DNA of 64,000 bases from Ipomoea triloba (GCF_003576645.1 NC_044919.1:30322222-30386221), one strand, 5' to 3'. Shown: positions 12,846 to 26,399, counted from the stretch's first letter. Numbers and translations: made by a program. Notes: generated by a model not told the origin, from the letters alone.

Positions 12846-14224
12846 CTAGCAAGCAGATGCAGAAGCCATTGGTCGTTGATGGGTGATTGTCGGCATATGA
12901 ACACCATCATCATCTTCTTCTTCCTCGTTGTCTTCCACCTCCCACAGAAAATTAGCGTATGCAGCTTCAACATGACTACAAAAGTCAAAAACAATAAAGG
13001 AACTTACTATTAGTGGCCTCGCCAGTAATGGCAGATGGCAACGGATGTATTTACTTGAGCATACAAACCTGTCTCCTGCAGCGGCCTGAACCGCCCGTTC
13101 AAAATAGCTCGTCGCGTTTTCTGCATCGCGGTGGACCTCCCAGATAAGCTTTGCGTACTGTGACAGAACTTCTCCATCACCCGGGTCCGCTAGAATCGCC
13201 CTGGAGTAATATTCCTCTGCTTTCTTAGCATCCTTCTTCGTCTGCTTGTCACGGATGAACAATGATTAGATCAAAGGTTTCATCTTTGTAGAGGAACATT
13301 TACATGACAATATATTATATATTGGTGGAAAAATTGCACTTTTGTCTTTTAATTATACAAACTTAATGTTAGGTAACATATTATAGAGGACTAAAATCTT
13401 TAGTTCCCGCTTGGGGTTTAAGTGCATATTTAGGTATAAGTGTATAATTGAAGTTGAAGGAATGAAAATGTAATATATATAGTTATATATATACCCACTT
13501 GGTATAAGAACTGAGCGTAATTCCTTAACAGCAGAGGATTGCTCGGATTCTCCTCCACCATTTTCCTGTAATGCTCTTCTGTACTAATCCCATGGCTGTC
13601 ACCGCCGTCAACCCCACCCCTTCCGCCGTGGCTTCCTCCGACAGGATACCCGCCGCTACCAAATCCAACGCCGGCGACTTCCAAAGCTGGGAATTTGCTG
13701 AGACACGATTTCAATTCCTCACTCAAGCCGGAGTTAGCGCTACCAAACGCCTCCCATTCCTCATCCGCTTCTTCATACTCATCACTCTCCTCCTCGTCTT
13801 CCCCGTGACTCCTCAGCGAGAAAGACGGAATGGCTTCCAAGAACGACGCGCGAGGCTTGCGCGCAAATTTCCGCAGCGGAACTGCTAGGCTGAATTCATC
13901 GGCGTTGTTGCACAAAGCATCGGCTGTTAAACCTTCCAGATTCCCCTCCGACTGAGCTCTCCGAAACCCGTTACCGGAAAACGGCAGGCTAACTGCGGGA
14001 GAAATATTCGGAGAAGAATTGAAAGAAAGTTTAGTGAAGCTCTGGAATCCGATATGGGCATGGTTTACAGAGATCAATTTCTTGTGATGAGCAGAAGATG
14101 GTGTTTGGTTTGGGGTTATGCTTTCTGGTAATTGGTGGTGGTGGTGAAGTTGGGCGCCGCCGCTGTCTCCATGGGAAGAAAGCAGGGATCCAAGAATGGG
14201 CGTAGAAGAGCTCCTTAGCATCAT
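12846..14224 (-). CDS. TPR-like protein of unknown function
   Basis: Three exons on the minus strand (14224-13499, 13241-13069, 12975-12846) give 342 aa. The N-terminal half is Ser/His-rich and disordered, starting MMLRSSSTPILGSLL, which I recall as typical of a plant TPR-like family. An acidic stretch (EDEEESDEYEEADEEWEAF) follows. The C-terminal third carries HAT/TPR-like repeats: HYRKMVEENPSNPLLLRNYAQFLYQ, AEEYYSRAILADPGDGEVLSQYAKLIWE and ATSYFERAVQAAAGD. The tail is acidic, then Ser/Ala. The first junction uses a GTGGGT donor: it keeps the repeat in frame, whereas the nearby GTATAT site would not. An upstream in-frame Met at 14293 exists; 14224 fits the family start better. No biochemical role can be stated. 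Confidence 0.82.
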
Positions 14225-15283
14225 GTTTCCGAGGGTATGGGGAAGTGAATCAAATAAAGGGTAGAGATACAGGCATCTTATAGGATGTTCCAATCGTGAT
14301 CATCAACGCTGCAGATTTTTTTGGGGGCGGTGAGGTGAGATAAGTTTCAATGGTGGAGAATGAATGGAGAAGGCGAGTTGGAGATGAGACGAAGACTGGT
14401 AAGAATATGGATGGATCATTCAACTTCATGTACAACACCCGCCGACCAACGTCCCTACCCTGCTTACACGCTTTTCCAATTTTCACGTGTACCATGCTAC
14501 CATATTCATGAGCCTCCCAACACTTTCTTATTTATTTTTGTATTTCATTATTTGGAAATATGCATAATATCAATACTCAAAAACAAAACTTTCCTTTCGA
14601 TTTAAAGGAAAGCTGACAATTAGTAGGTGAAACTTACATTATGTTTCTAATTGACATTGTGAATTATAAGGAAATAAATCAGTCTATTATTGACTAACTT
14701 AAACAAAAAATGTCAATAAATAGTTAAATTTCTTACTGTTGACCGACTTAAGTCAAGATGACCAATAAGAACAATAATCAACTATTTTAAAGTTCAACCC
14801 AATAAACTAATATACAGTTCTTATGGATGAAATGACTACAATTAAATTTATTAAGTCAATTATCTCATTAATTTGGCTAGGTTGCTTTTGTGTCATCCAA
14901 AATCGGTCATTGCCTATAGTTAGTGATTTACAACCACAAAAGCTAGCTCATGTCACTATAAATTAACTCATATTAGCTCATGTCACTATAAATTAACTCA
15001 TATTCTTATAAGGAAATGATGGGAAGCATCAATACTTTAGGTTTCAGCTACCATGGAGAGATTTTTATTTTTTCTTTTTTCTTTTACGTGACTATAAGTC
15101 ACAATCTACATACAATGTTAATTGCAGGAGGAATGGTTGCGTTACATCAATGCCATGCTAATTGCTAGACATGCATGCATACAGATTCTATAGTTTACAA
15201 AACCAATAAAGAATTACGTACAAAATTAAACCTTAGAAAATACATAAAATTACACAAGGAATTAACGCTTTCCTGTTCTGATC
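14225..15283. other. intergenic with a 30-bp direct duplication
   Basis: AT-rich spacer between the TPR gene promoter and the 3' flank of the receptor kinase. A 30-bp unit is perfectly duplicated in tandem at 14944-15003. No gene seen. Confidence 0.5.
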
Positions 15284-18200
15284 TTACATAAGGAGGCCAT
15301 TTACAGGCGACGTGCTAAAAACCGGCGGCATGTCTCTGTTTGCAGCGCCGCCAGCTCCGCCGCCGTTGACGCTGCTGCTCTTCCGCCGAGGTTTGGCTTC
15401 TCCGAGCATGGTTAGAACATCCCTCATGGAAGGTCTTTCCTTGGGAAGCTTGGCTGTACAGACTAGGGCAATTCTCAGAACTAGCATCATTTCTTCTTGA
15501 ACATGTTTGGTGTTACCTACGCTAGGGTCTAGTGCCTCCTCTAATGATCTGTTGTCCCTGATTTTCATGCGAATCCATTCTACTATGTCCACTGATTCTC
15601 CGAATTCCGCCTCCAATGGCCGCTTTCCGGTTAGAAGCTCCATCAGGACAACCCCGTAGCTGTAAATATCACTCTTCTCATCAACTTTTAGTGTGTACCC
15701 GTACTCTGCACAGAAGGTGTTTGATATTAGTTCTGATCGAACCAAGAGTGTTGTTTATAAATCTTCTGTTGGGCGGAGGCCAAGTCCAACACAGATGACT
15801 AGGGGATTATTGGGCTTAGACTTGAAGGTCCAAGTCTAGTACCATGCCTCTCGAAATGTGGCAGGTGTAAGGAAATGCATTCGCTACGAGCTATAGTTTT
15901 TTGGCGTAGTGATAAGTGCTAAAGCAAGTTTGAATTGTTAAGGCTAGCAGGTGATGGGGAATTATTGGATAGAGACCGTGAAGGACCAAGTCCAGCACTA
16001 GTTGCATAGGAGATGTATAAAGAAAGTTATAGCTGTAGTGATAAACATTTGATCCTATATATAAAACTCACCTGGGGCAATGTATCCGTAAGATCCAGCG
16101 ACCATGGAGACTGTCTCATTCTTGGTGAGCATGGTTTTGGCCAGCCCGAAATCTGCAATCCTTGCTTCTAGATTTGAATCAAGCAAGATGTTGTTTGATT
16201 TGACGTCGCGGTGGATGATCGGTGGATGGCAATCATGGTGGAGATATGCCAGGCCTTGTGCTACCCCGAGCGCAATGTTGTACCTTGACACCCAATCTAC
16301 AAGCAGTCTTCCTGCTTGTTTGCCATGTAAAGCTTCCCAGAGGCTCCCATTTTGCATGAACTCATATATTATCATTGCTTCATGATCATTGTACAGGAAT
16401 CCTAGTAGCCTGACAACGTTTCTGTGTCTTAATCTTCCTAGGACGTTAACCTCGCCCACCAGATCTTCACTTCCTGCAGATCCCATTTCAATGTCTTTTG
16501 CTGCAGATTTCCATAGTTTCTTGACTGCAACAGTGGTGTTTAGCCTCTGCATTTCAGTCTTGTAAACTACTCCGGTTGCTCCCATTCCTATCACGTTTGA
16601 GTCTTTGATGCAGGCCAGGATGTCGTTGCTTGTGAATCCTAGTCTCTGGAATGCCATCAATCTCCAGGGCCATTCCCCTTTACCTGTTTCGAATCTTTCC
16701 TCGAAGCAGCTCCCATTCTGGTACCATCTTTTGTGCAGGAATCTGAGCCCGAAAGCTGCTGAAACAATGGCTAGAAGTGCTGTCATTCCAATTAGCCATC
16801 CTGCTACGATGTGTTTCGTGTGGAGACTCTTCTGCCTTGATACATATGCTGCATTCTGGGAGCATGGAGGAAGCACTCCTCCACAGAGGCCGGGATTGCC
16901 TTGGAGATCATCGGGGTTGATAGTCCTGAGCATCCCATTTGCAGGGACAGGGCCGTCTAGGTTGTTGTAAGAGACATTGAGCATTTCCAGGGCTGGGGAA
17001 TTCCCGAAGTTGTAAGGTATTCCACCTGTTATGGTGTTGTTTGACAGATCAAGAACTGCTAATGTGGGCATGCTGGCAATTGGTTCTGGGATTGGGCCAC
17101 TTATTTGGTTGTTCCTGAGATTCAAGGTCACCAGTTTCTCACATGAAGCAATGCTGGCTGGAATGTTTCCAGTGAGATGATTTGAGGACAGATCTAGCAC
17201 AGAGAGGGTGGGGCAATCCTGGAACTGATCTGGGATTTCTCCTACCAAGTTGTTATTCGAGGCAAGGAAGTTCTGCAGAGATGGAATGGTGAGAATGGAG
17301 GAAGGAAGAGAGGATTGGAGATGGTTTTGGGATAGATCAATGAAGGAAAGAGAGTCAGAAGAGGCAATGTCACTTGGGATTTGGCCTGTGAGACTATTGT
17401 TGGCAAGTTCAAGCCTCTGAAGCTCACCAAGTTTGCCAAAACCAGCAGGGATGGCCCCTGAAAGAAGATTATTCTGCATTCTAACGCGAACCAGGGAATC
17501 ACATCTGGATAAACCAGGTGGAATTGGACCTGAGAACGCATTGTTGAATAGAATGAGCTTAATGAGGTTACCTTTGCTGCAAAGCCCTGCTGGGATTGGA
17601 CCAGAGAACGAATTGGAAGAAACGTCGAGCCATTCTAGTGGGGAGTTCAGGCCGAGATCACTTGGCAAAGAACCCGAAAAGCTGTTGTTCCAGAGCTCAA
17701 GAACTTGCAGTTGAGTCAAGTTTGCAATTCCATCAGGTACTGAACCTGATAACCGGTTTCCCATCAAGTTCAAGAGCTCCAAGTTCTTGAGATTGGCGAT
17801 TTGTTGGGGAATTTCTCCTGATAACATATTATCAGAAAGATCCAACTGCTGTAATGAAGTCATGTTCCCAATCTCTTCTGGAATCTCTCCTTCAAAACTG
17901 TTCTGGTACAAGAAAACAGTTTCGAGAAGCTTCAGATTCCCTATTTCAGCTGGAATTGACCCTGCAAGATTCCCAACAGCCAGGTCAAGATACCTGAGAT
18001 TGGTCAGATTCCCAAACTCTCCTGGAATTCCACCTTCAAACTCATTGTACCCAAGAACTATAGTCTCCAGTGACAAAATCTCTCCCAGCTCTCCTGGAAT
18101 CTGGCCAGTGAGATTGTTCCCAGAAAGCCCCAAGAACTTCAACTTCCTCAAATTCTTGTATGACTTTGGAATTGCCCCCTCAAAAAAGTTCCCCCTGAGA

Positions 18201-18742
18201 TCCAAGCTCTCCAGCAAGGCTGCATTGCTAAGCTCCTCAGGCAGATAACCCGAGAAGTTGTTACTCGAAGCATTCAACGATACCAATCCAGCAAGCCTTC
18301 CAAGCCCAGCAGGAAAGCCATCAACAAAGAAGTTCTGGCTAACATCAATTCTCTGCAGGGCACTGAGATTAAACAGAGATTTCGGCAACGAAGACGAAAA
18401 CCCATTGTAGGATAGGTTCAGAGAAGTCAAGCTTTTGAGTTTATCAATATGATCTGTCACTCTGCCACTGAGATTCATGTGGGAAAGATCAAGCTCCTCC
18501 ACAGCTCCATTAAGGCTGCACTTCACTCCTCTCCACCTGCAGTGATGATCAGAGCCGTTCCCGGGCAATCCCCAATCTCCAAGCTGGCCCAATGGATCAA
18601 CCAGACCTGCTTTTATCAACAGCAAAACTGCCCTTTCATCATTGGCCTCAACTTTAGCAGAAACAACAATATAGTTGTCCCAGCCAAGGTGGCAGAAGTA
18701 CAAGGAGAAGACTATGAACACCACTGTAACATCCAACTTCAT
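15284..18742 (-). CDS. leucine-rich repeat receptor-like kinase, MIK1/PXL1 group (LRR XI)
   Basis: Two exons (18742-16072 and 15705-15284) give 1030 aa; the 366-bp intron splits the kinase APE codon region (phase 1). Order: signal peptide, N-terminal Cys pair (CRWRGVKC), about 20 LRRs with the plant IPxxLGNLxxLxxLxL pattern, second Cys pair (CGGVLPPC), one transmembrane helix (around [20 protein letters not shown]), then a kinase from about residue 703. Kinase residues visible: Gly loop GMGATG (about 709-714), VAVKK lysine (about 741), HRDVKSNN (HRD about 844), DFG (about 864), and APEYGY after the splice. This is an RD kinase with all catalytic motifs. Relatives perceive small peptides (TDIF/CLE or pollen-tube LURE) at the plasma membrane. 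The LRR sequence is closest to MIK1 (MDIS1-interacting receptor-like kinase 1) and PXL1; ligand unknown. Confidence 0.92.
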
Positions 18743-20914
18743 CTTCTTTTTTTGTTTTCCTGCTTACTTAATCTGATGATATCTTACTGTTTCATGATTG
18801 AGGATGGCCACAACAGCGAAGAAAGGCCAATGATGGGGCCAGTGAGGAGAGTGAGAATTGAGAGAGCAGTGAATTATATGAAAAGTTGAAGGAAAAAGTG
18901 GGTAGTGATGAGATTAATTAATTAACAATCACATGGGGATTAGAAAATTAATCAATGATTAGAAGGCTCGTGAGATCTTGGGTTCAGCAACTAACGTTGT
19001 TGATCTGCAACATTTTGGAGTTTAACGTGGGTGAGTCCGACATGAAACATGGGTGGAATGTGTTCTTCTTTACTTTTATTTATGCTCATAAACACTTCCT
19101 TCCTCCCTCCTTCTTGAATAGTCAACAAGCTGCGTTGGTCAAATTAAAGATTCCCACTCGAACGAGATCAAGAGTTTGAACTCATGCACACTACTTGACC
19201 TGACCGAGCAAATGCTTGATTAATTTCATCTCGCGGAATGCAAATACCTGGTAGGTTGGTATTTAAAAAATTAACGATACCCTATAAGTTTCTTTATTTT
19301 TCATTATTATTTTATCATTTTTATGAAGAAAGATAGCTAGGTATACCCTAAATCAGAGTCACATCCCACGATGGAGCACCACTGGTTGATCCATAATCCA
19401 TGTTAAAATTTAAATAGGGTCTGATGAGTGGCTAATGATACTACCTGTCGAAAAGGCAATAATAGAATAATAATAATATTTTTTGATTGATTGTTTGTTA
19501 TAAATTACGGAACTTTTTAGTTAATAATCAGTCAATCTCAATACACGAAGTAGGTTAGACAAAAATTTTATTGGTATAGTGCATGTAATGGGGTGTTAAT
19601 GGAGCATAGAAGGCAAACATTACAAATAGTGGAGAAGATGGGGCAAACATGGTAGAATAATCAACGCATCAATCTGGGTAATTATCCTTAATAGTTTAAT
19701 GAAACATTATTATTTAACGGAATAAACTGCCAATTTTCACATGCAACCATGTGGGCAAAAGTAGGGCAGATTAAAACATTAATTTTAAAACAAAGTTAAA
19801 TTATTAGTGCTGTGTCACTATGCCATGTGCAGCTAGCTACTACTAATAGTAATAGCAATCTCAAATGGAGGCCCTGTGAGACAAACGACCCCTCTCTCTC
19901 TCTCTTTAAATTACAGAAAACTTTCCACCGTTATTTGGATGTGTTTTAAATAGAGTTTATTTAATAATCAAACCCTAGTCGATAAAGGATAACAAGGAAA
20001 CAATAAACTAACTTAGATTTCGAACTTGAAACATTGTGATTAACAATCTAATTGTTCAATCAACTTAACTCGAATAGGTTGCCCCCTCTCTTTATCTGAT
20101 ATCTTTATGTTTTGGACAAGTTTTATATTTATTATTTTACAAAATTATCTCATCGATCACTAAAAAAATTTGATTTAATTAAGGTTTGTCATTTAGAGTT
20201 ACGTTGATTTTAGAAATTAACCATAAATATGAATTTAGCTTCAATTTAATTAAAATAGACCTAAGACAAACGGAGTAAAATTGTTATGAAAGCATGGATG
20301 TAAATGAATGACATGGCAATTTTTATGTGGAATAAATCAAATTGAAAAAAATTACAAGTCTATTTTGTCAAGTCAACTTTACTATTTTCTTTCCGTATTA
20401 TATTTAGTCAAATTTTTAGCTTGGTCTTTTTCTTCTCAAGTAAACACTTCGATTTACCTGACCAATTGAGAAGATCGAATGATATTATCCCATCATATAT
20501 ATGAACTCTAGAAACCTTGTAAACCTCAATAATAGCTACGTTTTGTTGTAGTTCACACACACGTATATTGGTAATTAAGAGTAAAAGATGACATATTAAT
20601 GTATATGTACATGTTGGTACTTGGATCTGGAAAAGAAATAAACAAAATGGAGAAAGGTAGAGAATACATGGAGATGGAAGTGAATGATTGATTGAGAATA
20701 AGGGGGAGTGCATGCATGCATGCACATGGGCTACGTACCATAGCGGCATGGCCAACCTTGCATTATTCTGCCATTATATTCCATCAATGTATGATTGACA
20801 AGCCAGAAATCTACAAGAAACATGCTAACAGCTACCATCAAAGAAAATCACAATAATTATATTATATATACCCTAGTTGTTTATCTCTCTCTCTCTCTTT
20901 CTTTAATCCCATTT

Positions 20915-21150
20915 TAATTGCTACCTTAGGTGATGATGGTGTTGAATACAAGTGGTTTGATATTTGAGGCCTTGGGCCGGATAGTTTCACTCAACTCAGG
21001 TGGTCGGCTCAAGCTTAGTATATTTTGAAAATTGTGAGGCATGTTATCTTTAATTGCTACCATAGGTAGTGATGTGTTGAATACAAACAGTCTAGTATTC
21101 AGAGTCTTGTCCCAAATGGTCAAGCCAGACCAATCTGAAACTTGAGAATA
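20915..21150. repeat. imperfect direct repeat, about 136-bp period
   Basis: Two diverged copies begin with the shared text 'taattgctacc' near 20915 and 21051 and continue with related text such as 'gtgttgaatacaa'. Origin not recognised. Confidence 0.45.
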
Positions 21151-21470
21151 CATTATCTCATTTATGAGAAAAAGTACAATTGTTAGATCCTAAACCTATT
21201 TTAAGATATCATTTTCCTTATTATTTTGGAAATTGTTTTTCTTACATTTTTAACTATTAATTGTAATTTTTTTTTTGAAAGAATTAACTTGTAATTGATA
21301 CATTGATTTGAGGGATTTACTTTCCATATTCACTCCAAGTTCTTAATGGTAGTTTGAGTTGTATAAATAACCTAATAAAGGTTTATAAAGATCTTATTCT
21401 TGTAATACTCTCTCACTTTCAAAAGTGGTTTCCACTTCCGATCATCAAATTTGTAAATTCTTCATTATTT

Positions 21471-21534
21471 TCTCTCAATTGAGTTGCTACGATTTATATC
21501 CTTCTCTCAATTGAGTTGCTACGATTTATATCCT
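21471..21534. repeat. 32-bp perfect direct duplication
   Basis: A 32-bp unit starting at 21471 is repeated exactly at 21503. It is non-coding and small enough to be replication slippage. Confidence 0.8.
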
Positions 21535-22197
21535 CCCATATGCTTTGTCGGGCCGGAACTTGGGGTTGGCCATTGGGGATTCAAACTTTGGGAAGAACTC
21601 AATTCATATTACCTTCTGATCCCACTAAATTCATATTATGAGGATAGCCTAAGGGGACATGTTATTCTTGATTGAGAACAATAACAACACTCTATTTTTT
21701 CAAATTTCTTTAAGCATTATACAATTTGTTCCCAGCCCATTCTATGTATTGGCCAACCGTGGATTGCATTATTGGTTGTAAAACCAATTGGTAGGATAAT
21801 GTTACTTGTATCCAACACTTTGCTCCCGACTGGTTCTGTATCGAAATTAAATTTGTATTGTTTGAATTGATAAGCCATCTAACTTCATTGTTGTCCTACT
21901 GATAAGCCAAGATGAAGATTACCAGACAGACACTACAATCCATATAAAAAGCTGTATATGAACCTTCATAGTAATAGCTGTCTCACACTCCAATCATTCA
22001 AATAAGCTGCATTTTTATTGACATAAAATGAATCCATTTCATCATCAAAAGCATTCTAATATAAATTAAACCTAAAATATAATTCATAGTTATGGAAATT
22101 CTGCCACTGATCTGAGCTGACAATGTCAACTGCAATATATATATAAGATGAAATCAAATATGGATCAACAATTAAGGTTGTCTGACCCAACAACCAT

Positions 22198-25100
22198 TCA
22201 ACTTCCATTTCTTTTCTTTGACACCCATGTCACTGAAATTGGGCTTCTCACTCTCTGAACTCCATTACAGGTGTTCACCCATGTCAACTGCCCCTCTGCA
22301 AAGCTCCTACTCATTTGCTTCCCAAATTTCTGCCTTGATGTGAACCACACTGCATATTTCAGGCTCTGGTTCGCCCGTTTGAACTTCAGGCGTTGCGGTT
22401 TAACCCTGACTTTAACCCCCTCAGGTGCCACAACTTTAGCTGTGTAAGTGGAACCAGGAGCCCCTACATTGGTCACAACCCTGGTGATTATCTTTCTGGT
22501 CATTCCAGGCCTGAAAGTTATGGAAATGGAGGGGTAATTCAGGCTGAACCCTCGGTTTTTGCGCAGGGTTTCGCGACAGCTGATGTTCTTGTGTGTGATG
22601 CTGAGGATCTCTGAGGTTGTGTAGCCCAGAGAGCAGAGATGGGTGATGTAGTCATCTGTGTGGATGTCATATATGAGCCCAGGGTCTATGGCCTTTCCAG
22701 GGTTTACATGCCCTGCTCCCATGGCAAAAACATCTGCAGCCTTGTCCCCATCCATGATTGGTTTTCCTTGGTGGTCTGTTGTGTCTGCAGTTGTCACGAG
22801 TGCTGATTTTATAGCAGCGGGAGACCATTCTGGATGCGCAGCGCGCAACAGCGCTGCCAATCCGCTGACATGAGGGCATGCCATGGAAGTACCTGTTGAG
22901 GTGAAAATGCCTTAGTCCTATGAACAGAAAGCAATGATAAATGGGACAACTCCGACCAAATTGGTCAGACTAAACTGTTGACGGGGTAATCACAAGGTTA
23001 CAAATTGAAACCCCTAACCAAAGTGACATATTGACTTTCTTGATTTGAACTAGTTAGTTACGAACAATTTAGACTGGTTTACCTCCTTCTGATCATTTAC
23101 TAGCAAACTAAGGGTCACACACTAGTACAAAATTAGCTATTTGCGTATGCATACAGACCATTTTGCGTCTATTATACAACAGACGCAGATTGTACCAATC
23201 TGCGTCTGTTGTAAAAGTCAAAATTTATTTAGTGCACATCTTTAAATAATGGCTACGAGTTTCACTCATCATCCAAAAAAAGCAATGATAAATAGGACAC
23301 CCGAGATTTATAGGGATTGTTTACTGATTACCACAAGGTTACAAGTTCAACTCCAATATTGTGAACAATCTATTGGTATTCTTAGTTTGAGCCGGTTAAC
23401 TATAAGAAAACTATAATGATTTACCTCTTTATGGTCTTTTGTTGACTAGGGTCACAATACAGAATTTACACCTTCCACACCCCTCAGATAATAACTGTAA
23501 ATTTTTCTCGCCACAACAAAAAAACAAAAACAATGATTTATAATGACTCACCTGACATGACTGTGAAGTTTACCCTTCTGGGATCCTCCGGAAGGCCGCT
23601 GGGGCCTAAGTTTTGAGGCCAGGCTGCAATGATATTCACCCCTGGGGCAATCACATCAGGCTTGAGAACTGCAGGATCAGTAAAACTTGGCCCCCTGGAT
23701 GAAAACTGTGCCACTGCTGGTGCCCTGGATTTCCCAATTCTTGTTCCTGCAAATATGATCCTGGCTCTCGGCTTTCTGGTGGAGTTTATGTAGCTTTTAA
23801 GGGTTATGGATTCGTCGAAACCGATCAATGTTGCTGGCAACAAATGCACATCTACTGAATCCTCTTCCAGGTTCAAAGCTGTATTGGCTAAGATCATTGC
23901 AATCCCACCAGCTTCTTTAACAATTTCACCTTTTTCTGCTCTCCCATTGATCCCTCTGTCACAAACCACCATTTTTCCCCGGACTAAGGTTTTGGGCAGA
24001 GAACCTCTTAGACAGAACTCACTGCCACTATTCCCACCTGTTACATAACAAAACTGATAAGTGTACTCCAAAAAAGTAAAACTCCCGCTATTTCTCTTAA
24101 TTTTAATGGAAAAAGAAAAACCAAATGAATCAAAAATGGAATATACTTTCCACCCAACTAGTGCTTAGCAGTCGAGTAATCTAAGTATACCATCTCCACT
24201 TTTTTCAATCGACTAGGAGTTGTTAGACTGTTATAATTTCCAAACTAGTTAACTGCATATATTAGATGGTGAGAGGAGTAGCCGAACGGACAAAAAACAC
24301 GGGCCCGAGTTGAGTGCTGATTCAGTCGAATTGGGTACTGACTTAACCATGTTAGGCACCGAGTTAGGCGCCCAACTCGGCTCCTAGTTGGTCGGACCAC
24401 TAAAATGTTCACCTTAACCTAGGGGCACCTAAAGAGCCGCCTAGACTGATTTTTACAACACTGAGTGTGAGTATGTAAGTATTACCTGTTACATAAACAA
24501 GATCGAATTTTTTCTGGGATCCTGGAATTGCCTTTCCTGGAAACAGTGATTCCCCGTAGAGGAATTTGCCATTTCCGAGATGAACGATTCCTGGGAATCG
24601 CCTGTCGAGGGTGCTGGCGCCGACGGTGTTAATCCATGGAGATTCGTTCGAAACTGAGCTTGCAACCGGGCCGTTGTTCCCGGCGGCGGCCACCACGGCT
24701 ATGCCGTGCTCCGTCGCGCGGAAGCTGCCGATGGCGATGGTGTCTTCGAAGATGGGGACAGGGAAGCCGCCGAGGGAGAGGGAGAGGACGTCGACTCCGT
24801 CCACAATCGCGGCGTCCATCGCGGCGAGAATATCGGAGCTGTAACAACCGTTGTACCAGCACACTTTGTAAATGGCGACGTGGGCGCTCGGGGCCATTCC
24901 ACGCGCTTCTCCCGCCGCGTTTCCCAGCACGCTCGCCGTGGACACCGGCGAGCCGGCGGCGGTGGACGCCGTGTGCGTGCCGTGGCCGTGGGAGTCCCGC
25001 GGCGAAATGTACTCCTCCACTAAATGCGGCGAATAAGACGGGGAAGCCGCCACGTGGCCCTTGCTGAAGAATCTGGCGCCAATCAGTTTCCTGTTGCAGC

Positions 25101-25632
25101 TTGAGGAGTTAAATCCCTGCCCTTCCTGGCACACTCCCTTCCATTTCTCCGGTGGCGGCGGCATTCCGGCATCGTCAAAGCTCGGACTCTCCGGCCAAAC
25201 GCCGGTGTCCAATAACCCGATTATCGTCCCCCGCCCAAACCTAGACTTCACCCAAGCTCCCTCTGTAACACTCAATCCCAGAAACTTGTAAGAATAAGTA
25301 GTCTGAACCTCAATCTTTCTGTCCGGTTTTATCGCTATTACATCAACAGAATTCCTCAACACCTCAATCTCAGCTTCAGAGAGCTGAGCAGAGAAGCCTT
25401 CCATGGCGGAACCGTAAGAGTACAAGAGACGAGAAGCCGCGGAATCTTCGGATGAAGAAACGGCTCTGTCAAGAACCGAAAGGTGCCAGTGAGCCCTGGA
25501 CCCGAACGGCGATCTTGAAATTCCGTTGGGGTGGAGCTGAACAATGTAGGTCTGTAAATCCTGAGAGCTGTGAGGAACAAAGCAGAGAAAAAGAATGGCT
25601 AAAAGGAATTTGGTTCGGGTTTGGGACTCCAT
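22198..25632 (-). CDS. SDD1: subtilisin-like serine protease, SDD1 type (SBT1.2)
   Basis: Three exons (25632-24486, 24037-23552, 22892-22198) join in frame to 775 aa, normal for plant subtilases. Order: signal peptide (about 1-23), I9 prodomain, S8 catalytic domain with inserted PA domain, fibronectin-III-like C-terminus. Catalytic residues seen: Asp142 (LLDTGVWPE), His217 (SHGHGTHTAS), oxyanion Asn319 (AAAGNNGP), Ser547 (GTSMACPHVSG); the last motif is completed only by splicing exon 2 to exon 3. Residue-level likeness to Arabidopsis SDD1, as I recall it, is high throughout (QTYIVQLHPN, GSEFCLRGSLP, RRVNFTVMSG, QRVRSPISVT). SDD1 is a secreted protease that limits stomatal density, so a like role is plausible. 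The start at 25632 gives a clean signal peptide; Met at 25692 would put 20 residues ahead of it. Confidence 0.92.
22929..23460. repeat. imperfect direct duplication in SDD1 intron 2
   Basis: Two related segments, about 22929-23118 and 23281-23460, both open with 'agcaatgataaat' and share 'cacaaggttacaa' and a 'ggtcaca' ending. The text around 'ggttacaagttcaac' resembles a tRNA B box, so both may be decayed SINE-like copies; a similar segment lies at about 33465-33640. Confidence 0.45.
23120..23234. mobile_element. miniature CACTA-like element in SDD1 intron 2
   Basis: A 115-bp stretch begins CACTAGTAC and ends TTTAGTG, the CACTA...TAGTG termini of CACTA transposons. The interior holds a perfect 14-bp inverted repeat (ACAGACGCAGATTG ... 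CAATCTGCGTCTGT). No clean 3-bp target duplication is visible, so it is either old or only CACTA-like. Confidence 0.45.
24277..24480. repeat. dispersed GC-rich repeat in SDD1 intron 1
   Basis: Rich in 'cctag', 'ggcgcc' and 'aactcgg' words, and similar in inverse orientation to 46040-46215. The family is not identified. Confidence 0.4.
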
Positions 25633-26330
25633 TGAAGCACACAAAAAGCTCAAAGAAAAGGTGGAAAGAAGAAACTTGGGACGAGGAAGCAAGCATGATG
25701 ATTGTGGGTATTTGAAGGCGATTCTGGGAATTCAAAACAGAAGCTGGGGAGAAAGAAGAAACTCGTGAAATCCAAGAGCTCTTCATCACGAGTATCATTT
25801 GTGATCGAGAAATTGAAGATCGAAAACCCAATGGGTTTTGTTGTTGTTCCTCTTTCTTCATCTGCAGGGGAGCTGCCATGGTGTCCGAGGTTTCACGGGA
25901 TGTTTTCGCCGCGTTTATTATACAGCAGAGATGAGTCTTCCCTGCTTTCAAAACATATATAGCCGTTGGAATCCATAAAAATAAAAAATAAAAAAATAAT
26001 CCTCAAATTAACTGTTTGCTTCATTTCATCAGCTTCGAAAAAACAAGGAATTTTGCATTTATGTGCATGAGCCACACTGCACGTGCGGCTTGTGTTGTGT
26101 CTGCTGCTCTTCATTCCCTCACATTTCAGCATTTATTTCAGTCACGCCATGGCTGGCTCCCTCAAAGAGCTTCTTCCAGGTTCAGGGCTAAACCTAATAC
26201 TTTGCTTACACGGAGTTATAACTTTAGGGTAATGTTAGTTGTCCCAAATTTTATTGAATAATTCTTGTTTCAGATCAATAATTTGTCTTAACCTAATTAA
26301 TATGTGATGTTAATAAATTACATGTAGCTG

Positions 26331-26335
<5 letters not shown>
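25633..26335. other. SDD1 upstream region
   Basis: Probable promoter and 5' UTR of the subtilase gene. Frames here are shadows or chance. A (TA)n tract follows. Confidence 0.45.

Positions 26336-26395
<60 letters not shown>
26336..26395. repeat. (TA)n microsatellite
   Basis: About 58 bases of uninterrupted TA, ending exactly where the repeat element at 26396 begins. Confidence 0.9.

Positions 26396-26399
<4 letters not shown>

Larger units (their letters stand above)
18743..22197. other. long intergenic region between the receptor kinase and the subtilase
   Basis: About 3.4 kb of AT-rich DNA: the receptor kinase promoter on its left and the SDD1-like 3' UTR on its right. It holds short CT runs, a 32-bp perfect direct duplication (21471-21534) and an imperfect direct repeat (about 20915-21150). 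No reading frame has recognisable homology. Confidence 0.5.

Noticed and set aside
24611..25067. Several long overlapping frames on both strands within the SDD1 region
   Set aside because: Shadows of the GC-rich subtilase exon 1; no start context or domain.
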